Shown here in pieces: positions 49,518 to 60,916 of a stretch of DNA of 64,000 bases (within the stretch, counting starts at the first letter, position 1; each line of letters opens with the position of its first letter). The stretch is from Volutella citrinella. Taxonomy: Eukaryota; Ascomycota; Sordariomycetes; Hypocreales; Nectriaceae. Under the pieces are notes generated by a model. That model made no database searches. It worked only from the letters and a program-made list of their open reading frames with translations, and had not been told where the DNA came from. The position numbers were made by a program, and so were the translations under genes. The stretch spans positions 62,001-126,000 of the forward strand of contig JAWZSP010000011.1 in the NCBI GenBank assembly GCA_034401135.1, read 5' to 3'.

Positions 49518-51605
49518 ATGGCCCCCGCTAAAGCTAGCGCTGCCTTCGTTTGGCGACAGTTTATCGACCTCGGCCGCTCTAACCCCAAGAAAAGCAAGCG
49601 ATACAGATGCCGTCACTGTTAGAAGGATTTCGCTGCAACCTCTATTGGGAGGCCGAAAGAGCATCTCGCTGTGTGTGAGAAATGGCAAGTTAGGCAGCGA
49701 CAAGAACGCCAGGCTCAAGATAACGCTGGCTACCTTGCATCTTATTCTGAAGCTACACAAAAGAAGATAACCGAGGTCGGAATTCAGCATATTTCGCAAG
49801 ACGAGAGTCAGAGCTTCGCCTATGATGCCGCTGCTGCTGTAATCGCCGGCGGCCCCCCCTTCAGCCTCTTCGAGAGCCGTCGTTGGCGTTATTTCTTCAC
49901 TCGTATCAAGCCTGGCTGGAAGCCGCCCAGCCGCGGCGTTATCACAAGAATCCTTCCCGACTTCTACCAAGAACTCTATGATGAGGTTTTCAAGCGCATC
50001 ACCAGCTCAGAATGGTTCAATGTCATATTTGACGCCTCTGATAATGTCTCGGGACACAGAATCGTCAATATCTCGGTACAACTGCCAGATGGTCCAGCCT
50101 TCTACTGGAAAACTCTTGACACGGGAGATGCACAGCACACAGCGGAGAATTGGGTGAAGTTGATATGGAGAGAAATGCAAACGCTGTGCGGCAACGATCT
50201 CTCCAGAATCAATTCTATCTGTACAGATACCGAAAATACGATGCGCTCCGTACACGACTTACTAGGGAGACACCCCAAGCTCTCACATATCAACTTCTCT
50301 CTATGCGATTCCCACGGCCTTCAGCTTCTCATTAAAGATATCCTTCTTCTTCCGTTCTTCGAGGATCTCTTGAATAACACCAGTATCCTTCTCACGTTCT
50401 TCTCACGGTCTAAATTACAATTGCAAAGGTTGAGGATATGCCAGCGCACAAGGTGGAACGGAGTAACTCGCGCACTAATCAGAAGGTACCGGTGAATCAC
50501 CAGCTGCTACTAGGAACTCATTACCAGTAACTTACACTAACATTCTCGTCCCAAATAGTGTAATTACACGCTGGGGTTCTCAGTACAATTCTTTCTTCTC
50601 CCTCCTCCTTCTCGAGACCCTGCCAAAGACTGGTCTATTCGGAAAGATGTACGCGAAGAGCTACGATCTCAAGATTGCCCTGTCCTCCTGCCCGAAGCGG
50701 TTCGAATCATCAAAGACAACGGCTTCTGGCTGAAACTCGAGGCTGCGATCGCGGTACTAAAGCCCGTGAATGAATTTCAACACGCTTCCGAGGCTGATGG
50801 GGCGGGGATCGCACAGGTTATAAATCGCTGGCTGCAAATCAAAGGCAAATGGGCTGAGATGAGAGAGGCTGATCAGTTCCCTGATATTCCGTGGGACGAT
50901 GTTGACGCCATATTCAAAGCCCGGCTTGATAAGCAAACGTACGACATCCATTGGATCGCCGATGCCCTCCGGCCAGACACAACCGGCCCAAATTCGAAGC
51001 TGCCGCCTAGCGTCTTTGCACGCGTACAAGAGTATTTGAAGAAACAGCTGAAGAACGATGACGAATATCGCCGTGCCCTTTCTGAATTCACCCACTTCCG
51101 AATGCGTACAGGCGGCCCGGACGGCTTATTTAATAAGCACAGCGCTGTGTACGACGATGGTTTCAAGCCAGCAATGGCGTGGCAGTGCCTCCTCAACCAG
51201 GGCTCGATTCTGGCTAGAGCAGCTGTAAAGATAATGAGCACGCTTGCGAACTCGGTACCCTCAGAACGAAGTTTCTCTGCTATTAGTTTCATACACACGA
51301 AGGCTCGGAATCGCCTTACGCCCATGCACGCTGACATGCAGGCCTTCATTTTCATGAACGACCGCGTGTTGGATCGCCTCAAGGATCATAAATACGCGCA
51401 TAAAAAGCGCTGGGCGGATCTTGAGGAGAAGGACTGGCCAGAGCTCGAAGATTCATATCTCGAGTTATTTGTGAATGCGCAGGGCAAGAAGGTCTGGATG
51501 GATGGCGCGATGGTGTCTACTAATGAAGATTGTGGGTGGGAAGGTGTATTACAGTCAACAGGTGACGTATTGGGGGTTGGCACTGAGGTGGAAACAGAGG
51601 TTTGA
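49518..51605 (+). pseudogene. hAT-family transposase, broken
   Basis: The ATG at 49518 (MAPAKASAAFVWRQFIDLGR) opens a BED-type zinc finger (YRCRHC ... KEHLAVCEKW) that is interrupted by TAG at 49620-49622. The frame then reads HISQDESQSFAYDAAAAVIA, WFNVIFDASDNVSGHRIVNI (DUF659-type catalytic region) and LSHINFSLCDSHGLQLLIKD. An intron lies at 50486-50558, then VITRWGSQYNSFFSLLL, and a frameshift near 50680. After that come IIKDNGFWLKLEAAIAVLKP and the dimerisation region STLANSVPSERSFSAISFIH (hAT signature), with NRLTPMHADMQAFIFMND. It is clearly a hAT transposase but carries one stop and one frameshift. The pogo element sits 12 bp upstream of its ATG. Confidence 0.8.
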
Positions 51606-52830
51606 GGCTAGAATGGCAGAGGACGAGGATGGCGAGAAGGCTGCTAAGTTGCCAGTATTACCAAAAAGGGAAGTGGGAAGTTTATATAGTACAACTTTGT
51701 ACGTACAACTTTTCTGTACGTACGTACAGCGGCTAAAATACAGTACGTACGTACGTACGTGTACGGGAAATTGCATCACTAGTCAGGCGCAGTCGGTGCT
51801 TTGTGCAAAGCACCATGCGTGGCTCTGAATACCTACAGTCTCCCCCCAGCCTCGGCGTCGTTTGCTCCATAAACCGTGTCTGTATATTTTTAGTGCCTCC
51901 AGCTGGGTTCCTATTTAGCTGTGTCTTTCTTGCTTATCGACTAGCGTCTCTATTCGCGGCAGTGACCCAGGCTCATCTCGGCGCAGCATAATGCTCCACT
52001 CAGTTCGGGTCGTCAGATTACTAGGCGTGTGAGCTCCTGCGCGGAGCCCGCAGATATTGTTATGTGTTGAAGGTGGGCAAGTCCTCCGGGGCGAAAAGGG
52101 GACCAGTCTTGTCTGTTCTGTGTATTATGTGGCACCGATCTTACCATGCCTGGTGTCTGGTGCTTGCTTCGCGCGGAAGATAACGCCGCTCCTCGAGCGA
52201 TGCGTCGTCGTGGGACGTTGCAAACTTTATCGGGGCCGATAGATGCCGGGTCACCTGTCTGTGCCGTAGTTCGATACGGATCGTTTGGGCTCCGTCTTCG
52301 TACGGCGTAGAAATGGCGTAGATTCAAATGCTGCGAGTGGTGATGCTGTTGTCTGCAGAGGCGTCGTCGTGGTGGCTTGCTCTCCATTGCTGTTGGTCGG
52401 GCCTGCTCTGAGGGCACAACTGGCCTCCACGGATCTCAACTTAATGCTGGGGGGCATTGGGATCCGTGGAGACCATTGTGGCCACAAGCAGGCGTATTTC
52501 GGCGCTGTTGCGTACTTCGATTTCAAAAGTTTCGTTCCTGCTGTTTTGTGATGTTTTTCACCTGGGTTCCACCTTCATGCGGGGTGTAAACAGGGACCCA
52601 GCAGACCCGCGGTCACGTGAAACTTCACGGTAAAACTTCGGAGAGGCTGGCTACAGGTTGTGCGCTTGGCAATCCGACCGACTGACTACTTGAATCCTCC
52701 TCCTCAACACAATACCATCGCAACTGCCGAGAACTATTGCCTCACTTTTGCCCCTAGGACATTTCCTCAGCTGCAGCGGCACCTGTTTCCACTGTTGCAT
52801 TACCCTTGCCTTCCCATCCCAACCGAAAGT
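51606..52830. other. hAT 3' region, ACGT repeats, then upstream region of the Zn2Cys6 gene
   Basis: GTACGTACGTACGT-type repeats lie at about 51700-51765. TTGCATCACTAG at 51771-51782 resembles the complement of a hAT terminus. A near-perfect 20-bp palindrome (GGTGCTTT-GTGC-AAAGCACC) is at 51795-51814. Bases 51830-52830 have no recognised gene and contain the promoter of the next gene. Confidence 0.45.
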
Positions 52831-55471
52831 ATGACCACACCGGCCACAGCGCAAACGACTCGAGAGACGGGGACTAGCGAGGGAACAATCCTCGGTCTCA
52901 ACACGTGTGTTGTTTCTCAGAATACCTGGTCATGCGCGAATTGTCGAAACCGAAAGATAAAATGTAAATGTCCTTCGCTTGTCTCTACCAATCCTCTTCG
53001 CTACGTCTAATAGAGTCTGCCGGCATACAGGTGACAGAAAGAACCCCTGCAGCAACTGCACACGATCGAAGACCGAGTGCGTGGCCCCGTCCTCTAGCCG
53101 CAGGTCCCGCAAGCCGCGCAGACGTCCCGAAGATGGCATTCTTGAGCGCCTGGAACGACTGGAGAGCATAATGAACGCGCTGAGATCACAGGAGCAAGTG
53201 AGGGTGGAAGATGATGGTATGCCGCCGTTTCTCGGAAAACCCGACGAAGCCCAGCTATTCTATCGGCGGCTAAATATTCTAGATGTCACAAGTACCGCAT
53301 TCAACCATATACAGGGTCGCAGGCACGTCGAAAACGTGTCATTCGCTGGCGAGGAGTCGAAGAGCACCTCACCCGAGTATAGGCTAGGAAAGTTGATGCT
53401 TCACGAAGGAGGGACTCTCTATATTAATGATTCTTTCTGGGCCAACATAGATCGAGAGGTATGTGCCGTACGTCGAGCTTTTCTCGAAGGACACTAATCG
53501 ATGCTCGCAAAAGGCCAAGAGCCTCAGGACTATCTTGACAGACGCAAACGACAGCGAAGATGACTCTCCCCTCAAGTCCAAGCCGCGGGATCTTTCATCT
53601 GGCCGAGGTTTCATCTTTGGATTCTCTTCTAGCGACATCAGCCTGACTACACTTCATCCCCCTAACGAGTTGGTATCCCGCATGTGGGCTATTTTCAAGA
53701 CGAACGTCGATCCCCTCGTCAAGATTCTTCACCTTCCAACCCTGGAGCCTGTTATTTTAGAAGCCAAGGACCATCTGGGTGACGTCTCAAGAGGAACGGA
53801 AGCCTTGATATTCGCCATCTACTATAGTTGAGTTCCACCGCCCTTGCTTGCATTTCCCTTATCCGCGCAATGTTGAGACTTACAGTTTCTAGGTGTCGTT
53901 ACATCTCTTACCCCAACGGATTGTGTCGCTGAACTTGGTGAAGACAAGGACACACTCTTAGCCCGTTACCGCTTCGCCACCGAACAAGCCCTCACTCGTG
54001 CAAACTTTCTCCAGTCTGCTGAGCTGATAGTTCTGCAATCTTTCACTATGTTCCTTGCTGTGCTGAGACGTAACGACAGCGCAATATCAATCTGGGCGTT
54101 GACAGGTTTGGTGGTACGAATTGCCCAAGCGATTGGGCTGCATAGAGATGGGACCCATTTCGGACTGGCTCCGTTCGAGTCAGAAATGAGGAGAAGGCTA
54201 TGGTGGCAGGTGTGTCTGCTAGATGCAAGAGCTTCGTAAGTTTCTTCTTGTCCTGTCGAAGAAAATCTTTTCAGCTAACGATGAGGGCATTCAGAGAAGA
54301 CTATGGGCGTGACGCTACGATTGTCGACACTCATTTTGACACTCAAATGCCTTTGAACGTCAATGACGCCGACCTCAGCCCCAACATGGCTCAGCCCCCT
54401 CGGGGCCGTGTAGGGTTTACCGATATGACCTTTTGCCTCGTTAGCTTCGAACTTGCGAATATGTTCCGGCGTATTGTGCACGAACCTCCCAGGCCCACAA
54501 CTCCCAACAATCCCGCCCCCCCTTTTGAATCATTGGACGATGATCAGAAAGAGAAGTGGATCTTAGAGTGCCACCAAAGAATGGAGGAGACATATCTTGC
54601 CAACGCTGACCTAACTGTCCCGCCGATTTGGGCCGCAGCAACGCTGACACGCCTGGTCATGTCCAAGACATGGTTGATAGCGTATCACCCCTTTCAAGGA
54701 CTCAACAACCAGAGAAGTTTACCTCCACGTATCAAGGATAAACTCCTCCTCGTTTCCGTGGAGTCTATCGAGTATACAAATCAATTCGACAACGACCCTC
54801 GCACGCGCAAATGGAGCTGGTTCTTTGCCACCTATTTCCAGTGGCATTCGCTTGCCTTTTTGCTGTCAGAGCTTTGCAACAGCACCCAAGGCGAGTTTGT
54901 AGAGCGTGCCTGGCAGGCCATGGAAGTGCATGTGCAGACGCGGTTTAGCGACGCACAATCAGACCCTCGACGAGCTATTCGTTGGCATGCGATAAAGAGG
55001 CTGATGCTGAAAGCCAGGATGGCCAGAGATCAAGTTTTGAGGGCAGAGCACTGCCTCCTGCCCCCCGAGGTTGCTCAATCCTGGGCAAAATACCCAGCAA
55101 TCGATTTGTTATTAGGTTTAACGAGAACTTCCCATACTACCCAGGCGCAGCACTTGTTGTCGATTCCAGACGAGAGATCCTCGCTTACCCTGGCAGCCTC
55201 GTCTCAGACCAACCCAGAGAATGTGACTTACGGAGGGGAGGACATGAACATGTTCTGTCACCTGGACTTCGACTGGACTCTGATGGACATTGATACATCG
55301 TCGTTGCCGCCTCGGCTGCCACAGTTGCAACAAAACATCGACTCGCCGACTCAACACCTTGGACCAGAGTGCACGGGTCACGAAGACGATTTGGCCAGCG
55401 CGAACGAACCGACCACCTCGGAACCCAGGGTTGCAATCACGCTAGGAAATGGGATGGGCGCATGGTATTGA
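52831..55471 (+). CDS. Zn(II)2Cys6 fungal-specific transcription factor, 5 exons, intact
   Basis: Exons 52831-52963, 53016-53458, 53514-53826, 53893-54235 and 54295-55471 join in phase to 802 aa. The zinc cluster spans the first intron: CANCRNRKIK then CRHTGDRKNPCSNCTRSKTE. With the modelled splice there are seven residues between Cys2 and Cys3 instead of the usual six, so the first junction may be off by a codon. A linker coiled coil follows (DGILERLERLESIMNALRS). The fungal_trans domain contains FKTNVDPLVKILHLPTLEP, RIAQAIGLHRDGTHFGL and SEMRRRLWWQVCLLDARAS. The C-terminus is acidic and aromatic (DMNMFCHLDFDWTLMDID), as in activation regions. No clustered metabolic gene is adjacent. Confidence 0.85.
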
Positions 55472-56130
55472 GAAGCAGTTGGGGTTCATTCTGACACAAA
55501 GCACTGGTTCGGCCAATGCTTCGCGGAAAGGATTGGGAGTCAAGGGATGTTCCCTTTTGGGCCAAGGATCGAGCGTAGAAATACGAACTCCTGGCCTCAG
55601 TTTTTAGCTTCTTGGCACAACAGCGTTCGGTTTTAAAATGGTGAACTGGCGAAATTCTGCCCTGTCAGCGAACCACAGAATGAACAGTAAAAACCGCTGG
55701 TGGTATGAAAAGCCCCTTGGTACTTGCATTTACATCGCTTTCAGTTGGTCAGTTGCACTTGGCCAGTATGTCAGCGATTAGCCACTTTCTGGGTTAAGTT
55801 ATTGCTTAGTCTTTTCAATAATACACTGGATGCTTCCGAAGAACACCCTGATCTTGCCGTCGGGCCGAGCTCAGACAAGGCGCATCTCAAAACGCACACA
55901 GTTCACCTCCATCCACCCTTGTATTGCTTAATACCCCTACGAACATGGAACAAGCAAAGCCCGTAGATAGATTTGCCACTATGCAGCTTCGCTAGATTTT
56001 CCTATTATGGTCCTCTGTTGCCGATTGCTGTTCAGATCCTAGCCATTCTTACCCCACAGAGCATAATTCTGCATAGCAAAAAGAGAGCTGTACTAAGAGC
56101 GCAGCTTACCCTAGCAAAGATTGCAGTATA
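55472..56130. other. intergenic, no gene recognised
   Basis: Ordinary-composition spacer. Short ORFs lack domains. Confidence 0.45.
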
Positions 56131-56425
56131 CTAAAACGAACTATTATTAAGAGATATGAGCTGCCCGCTGATTAGGGGGCCAGTTAAGGCTGCAATTAAT
56201 ACAAAAGCAAATACTATTCTAGTGAATATCCCTATATCTTTTATAGGGGCCATGTGCGCACAAAGCGCTAGAGTAAGGCCGATGCCTGCTCCAGAACTGA
56301 TGCCGAAAAGTACAGCAAAGGTAATAATAGCTGTCTTTCCTGTAGCAAGCAACCAAAATATCACGATAAGGATAGTTATAAAAAGGCTCATGACCACCAT
56401 GACGTTGAAATGGCCCTCGCCTGCG
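56131..56425 (-). pseudogene. MFS (monocarboxylate-type) transporter C-terminal fragment
   Basis: In a frame different from the MULE ORF, the minus strand reads GHFNVMVVMSLFITILIVIF, WLLATGKTAIITFAVLFGIS, SGAGIGLTLALCAHMAPIKD and IGIFTRIVFAFVLIAALTGP. This is the pattern of the last four or so transmembrane helices of MFS monocarboxylate-type transporters. It ends GQLISLNNSSF with a stop at 56131. Only about 100 residues are present. It directly follows the 3' end of the MULE transposase reading frame, so it was captured by, or interrupted by, the element. Confidence 0.7.
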
Positions 56426-59095
56426 CCCTGACGCCTGGCTAGCTGGTTGGCTTGCTGGCTTACTGGCTGGTTGGATACTGGACTGGCTGCTTGTACCAAT
56501 AGCTAGCCGTGTCGGAACAGCCTGTGCAGTGTTCTTCAGCCTACCACGGAGAGCAGTGGCGATCTTAGGATCGAGGATCCGTCGATAAGGATCTCGAGAG
56601 GCTGACTCTCTCAGCCGCCACCGTGGATGGACGTCCCACTTAGTAAAAGGCGTGCCAGACCCTATCTTCGAGTAGATTTTATGGCAACAGGGGATACCAA
56701 GCTCTGCCGAAACTGAGCAGTCCTCACCGCAATCCCCGAGAGAATCAGGGAACGGATTCTTCCCTGTCGGCATCGCTTTCCTTGCTAGCCGATATTGCTT
56801 TGTGATCAGTCTGAGGCTTTTGGACGAAATCGATGTTCGCAGTTCACCTAGGTACTCAGAGCTCAAGCTGAGATACTCGCGGGCAGTTAGTACCTCGTCC
56901 TCTGCGCTAGCATGGGTGAAGTCCCGCTCTTGGTCCCTTATCATATCCTGCATCGCCTCAACCAGCCGATAGAGGTGGCTCATGCCATTGAGAAGGTAGC
57001 TCTTGACGTTGTTATTGCTTGCTTCTGTACCAGAGGTGACGCAGATGCCGAAGTTGCGATACTTGCGGATGAAGCAGCGTGCCCACTGAGCCCTAACAGG
57101 CATGTAGGTTCCATAGAGATATCGCAGGATAGCCCGCTGGTCATCAAACTCTCGACAAAGGTTTACCCATGCCTTCTCGTGAGCCTCTTCAGTCTCGGCG
57201 AAGACGACAAGCTTCCACATCATAAGAACCCCTTGATAGCTGTGAGGGATAACCTCGGCTGCTGGCGCGTGGATGAACTGTCGGTCTTTGCGACTTAGCT
57301 CTGCCTGTGTCTGCGGGGCAGGTGCCTCCTCGTCGCTGCTATCAAGACTGCTGCTGCTACTATCGTGGCTGTAGTCCTTAACCCACTTCTGTTTCGACCT
57401 GAGCAGGACGTTGGAATTGATGTGGTGGATGCAGAGCTGCTGCTGTACCTCAGGGAACTGATCGTTTAGGGCGGCTTTCATCGAATCGTCGAAGTCGGTG
57501 ATAATAATGTCTGGTTGTCGGACCGAGTGCTGTTCTGCTAATTGCCGAATGCTTTCGGAAAGGAACTGGAACCCTTCCCGTCTCTCGTTGTTGATTAAAC
57601 CGAAGGCGGCATTAAAGACCGACCCTAGGCAAGTCTGTCCTGTTGCCTGGAATAATGGGAGCTTGAAGCGGCTGGTGTTATACGTGTTATCAAAGCTGAT
57701 GACCTCGGGGAACCGCTTCCACATCTGAAGACAGGTGGGGAAGGTCCAGACAAGGCCAAGAAGGCGATTCGGGTTATCGTCCGCCCACTTGACGAGATAG
57801 GGAATCTCCCTCTCGTCGAAGAGTTTGATGAGTGCTGCTGTAGGTGTATATCCATCCAATTTATCGCGGTTGATAAGAGACCTGGCGTTGTAGATATCCT
57901 TTCGTGTAAAGACAGACTCGGGATGTTGCTCCTGGACGACAGCCCGCACATCGCGAGCTCGGATTCCAACCCTGCGGCTTGTTGATTCAACTGTAGCCCT
58001 ATTATCCGTAGTGAGCCTCCTATGGGAGGGATGGGCAGATGGTCCGATGCTACGCCCGTGGTTATGTTGGCTGTGTTCAGGGTTTGGGTGCCGTCGCAAA
58101 AGCCACTTATCCTCCTCTAATGCCTCTGCAACAACCATCCACTTGCAACCACACTTCCGGGATTTCCGTTGTCGGATACCTACGCCTTCAGTAGGTCTGG
58201 GTTCTCCGAATCGATCGCATTGGAATGAATATCTGATCTTCCGGCCTTTATATGAGTAGGCATTTCGTCGAACAATACCAAACCCATGAGCCTTTGCGAA
58301 GGTATTCACCCAGTTGAAGAGAACCTCGGCTGATGGTGCTGCCTCGCCTGGGATTGGTGGATTTGGGATAGGGTCTGGTGTAGGCGACGAGGACTGTTGG
58401 AAAGGGGAAGATCCGACTGCCTGTGGGGGTGATGATGCTTGGGGAGATTGGATAGATAGCCCTCGAGGCGGAGAGTATGGCGGAGGGGATTCGTAGGCAT
58501 CTGAGTTGAGTGGTGACCAACCCCATCTCTCTCGCCATTGGTGTACTCGTTCGTACGACCGGGCGAGTTCAATAGTCAATCTCTTCTCCTCCCCAGTAAC
58601 CTCGCGTACCAGCTTCAAGGCGGATTCAAACTCGGCCCTTGTTGCAGTTGGGGGCCGTTGGATAGATCGTGGTGAAGAGGCGGATAGTAGTAGATCGGTT
58701 TCGGGGCCTGGTATGGGTATTCTAACTCGCTGAGATCGTGTTCGTCCGGATGGGAAATTATTCGAAAGGTGTATCTCGTGATCGAAACGGAGCTCCCATG
58801 GCGGCTCATGGAGCCCCTGCGATCCATGAGGCTGTGGAAAGCTTGAAAAGGTCTGTGGATAAGATGCGAAGAGATTTCCAAGCGCATCTTCTTCGCCGAT
58901 ACCGTAGTACTGGTCAATACTTGTCGCGGTGCTGGTAGCTGAGTCTGGTCTATCCGTAAGTAGTGGTGGGCTGAACCTGGCTGGTCGGGTCTGTTGCTGT
59001 CGTTGGAGAGGACGTGATTGATCGCTCGGGCTAGGCCTTCGGGTTCGGCGTCTTGAATTGCTCTCTGAGCTATGAGGAGGCTCGGATTGGGACAT
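56219..59095 (-). mobile_element. MULE (Mutator-like) transposase, intact ORF
   Basis: Single exon, 958 aa from the ATG at 59095 (MSQSEPPHSSESNSRRR); the frame is open 13 codons further upstream. After a Pro/Ser-rich N-terminus, a FAR1/WRKY-GCM1-like DNA-binding region appears (YSYKGRKIRYSFQCDRFGEP, RKSRKCGCKWMVVAEALEED, PNPEHSQHNHG). The MULE DDE core has VISFDNTYNTSRFKLPLFQA (first Asp), PDIIITDFDDSMKAALND (second Asp) and GICVTSGTEASNNNVKSYLL (Glu). A SWIM-type finger follows (CGEDCSVSAELGIPCCHKIY). The tail (SIQPASKPASQPASQASG) is low complexity. The last about 60 codons run out of frame through the MFS fragment and are not native. The catalytic region has no breaks, so the element may be active or recently active. 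Its termini were not resolved. Confidence 0.85.
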
Positions 59096-60916
59096 AATGA
59101 AGGTTTTTATCGTCAATGGCTGGGAGACTGGCAATGGATAACTAATTATCTAATAGAGAGCGTTGCGTCAGTCACTCAGGGATAAAAACTCTTGGTACAA
59201 TTTAGAGCTATCGGCAGAACCGAGATTGCCAACAAAAGAGGGTCCTATCCAATCAGATATTACAAAAGTCATGCCCGTGTAAGAGTCATGCCCGTGGAGC
59301 CAAAATGTCATGCCCGTATATCAATTCCCATATCAAATCCTCGAGGTAATGATAGGTTATAAGCCTATACCTAATGCGGCAGCCTAATATGGATACTCTA
59401 TAAGCTCGTAGAATGAGCTTATATACTAAGCAGGGGAACTCTTTTTACTTAGCGTATAATAACTAGCATAGCGAGTAGAAAAGGGCATAATACTGTTGCA
59501 ATAGTTAGGTAGTTATAATATTGCCTATCCTGCTAACGTGACCAGCCGTTTTCCCTTCACAATAGCATAAGGCCCTACTCGTATAAGTTTAGCCACAAAC
59601 CCGTTAAGTATCTAGATATGTCCAAGTTTCTAAGGCGTTAGCCGCCAGACGGGGATGCTTTTAAATATATCACAGGCTTGACCGAGGAGATGTTGTTGTG
59701 TCACGCAGGGATGCTGAGTGCACTTGACAAAAGGTAGTTCTTGTTGTTGTGATTGTAATTATTCTTGGTTAAGTTTTCATGCTCTCAATGAGAGGCCCTT
59801 TGGGGCCTTATATCCTTGAGTGATTCCATCTAGGACTTTGAACCTTAATCGTAGGACTTCAAACTTTAATCTTGATCCTGAAGTTAAGGGGGAACTCTCA
59901 GTTCTTCCAACAGGAGATCTAGGTCAAGTTCCGCTTTAGGCCCTAGAGGTAGTATGAGGATGTTAAGGATATAGTTATAATCGCCACTGTGGGATAAAAT
60001 ATCACTACCCTGATATAAACTAGTTAGCTTAGACTGATCTTAATATCTTTGACTCCGTGGAAAAGGAAGACGTAGGGGATATAATACGGGACATAATGGG
60101 AATTTTATGAGACTTGCTAAAAGGCTTTGCTCGCTAAGCCCGATATGTTTGCTCTTAGGTAAATAAGAGTAGACCGGCTGGCTTCGAGACAAAGTGAAAG
60201 ACTGGAGGATAAAAAGTGTTGCTGTGGTTGAAATTGGACTGGGAAGGGGAAGCTTTAGGAGGCCTGACAAGTGGCGATGAAGGGATTCAACGATATAGGC
60301 TAGCAGGGTAGGTTTGGGTAAGTGTTGAATAACAAATCCTAAGATCAAGTGTGGAGTGTTCGGACAGGAACGCAGCGTATATATACCTGTATTTCGTATG
60401 CTTCACCGGCCAACCCGTGAGAGCCTTTGTCATTTCTTAAAGCCCGACGGATCAACTATCTACTACAGTACGTCAAGCTTGAAGGAGAGAAACACCGAAG
60501 TCCAGTAGCTAGCTGCCCTTGGGTGTCTCGGTGCTTCGGTGCTTCTACGGTACTGGTGCTCAACTTTAGGGTTAGCGCCTTCTTTAAGGGAACATGTTCA
60601 GTATTAGTGCGGTTTACTTCGATCTCGATGAAACCCAGATGCCGTTGTTATCAAATAGGTCCGACTGGCGTGAGGCGCTGGGGATCCTGTTAGAAACTAG
60701 AAGACAGTGATGACAATAATACGAGTATCGTGTTTTTGAGCCCAGAAGCAATAGCGGGCACAGAGTTTCAGGTTCGTAGTCTTTACAAAGGACTCCCATC
60801 GTAATTCAACTTGCATGCATTTCACTGCCTCTCTAATTTTCCTAGCGCCATCCTTCCCTCCTGCGTGGCACTGTCTAGCCGGTACACAGTATCCACAGCA
60901 AAGACCCCTCTGCGCC
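59096..60916. other. MULE 5' flank with TCATGCCCGT repeats, then AT-rich DNA
   Basis: Three copies of TCATGCCCGT occur at about 59269, 59287 and 59309. From about 59330 to 60420 the DNA is AT-rich with no recognised gene. 60420-60916 has only short ORFs. Confidence 0.5.
59268..59320 (+). repeat. three direct copies of TCATGCCCGT
   Basis: The 10-mer is repeated three times at 18-22 bp spacing, about 175 bp upstream of the MULE start codon. It could be transposase-binding subterminal repeats. Confidence 0.7.

Noticed and set aside
51700..51765. Repeated ACGT units considered as a CRISPR-like array or satellite
   Set aside because: There are no spacers, only a simple tetranucleotide microsatellite, and CRISPR is not expected in a fungus.
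51795..51814. Palindrome considered as a Helitron 3' terminus hairpin
   Set aside because: No CTRR end follows at the expected distance, and it lies on the far side of the hAT element from the Helitron fragment.
56131..56499. 123-codon ORF considered as a small stand-alone transporter gene
   Set aside because: Only the last few helices of an MFS protein are present, and the start lies inside MULE tail sequence, so it is a fragment.
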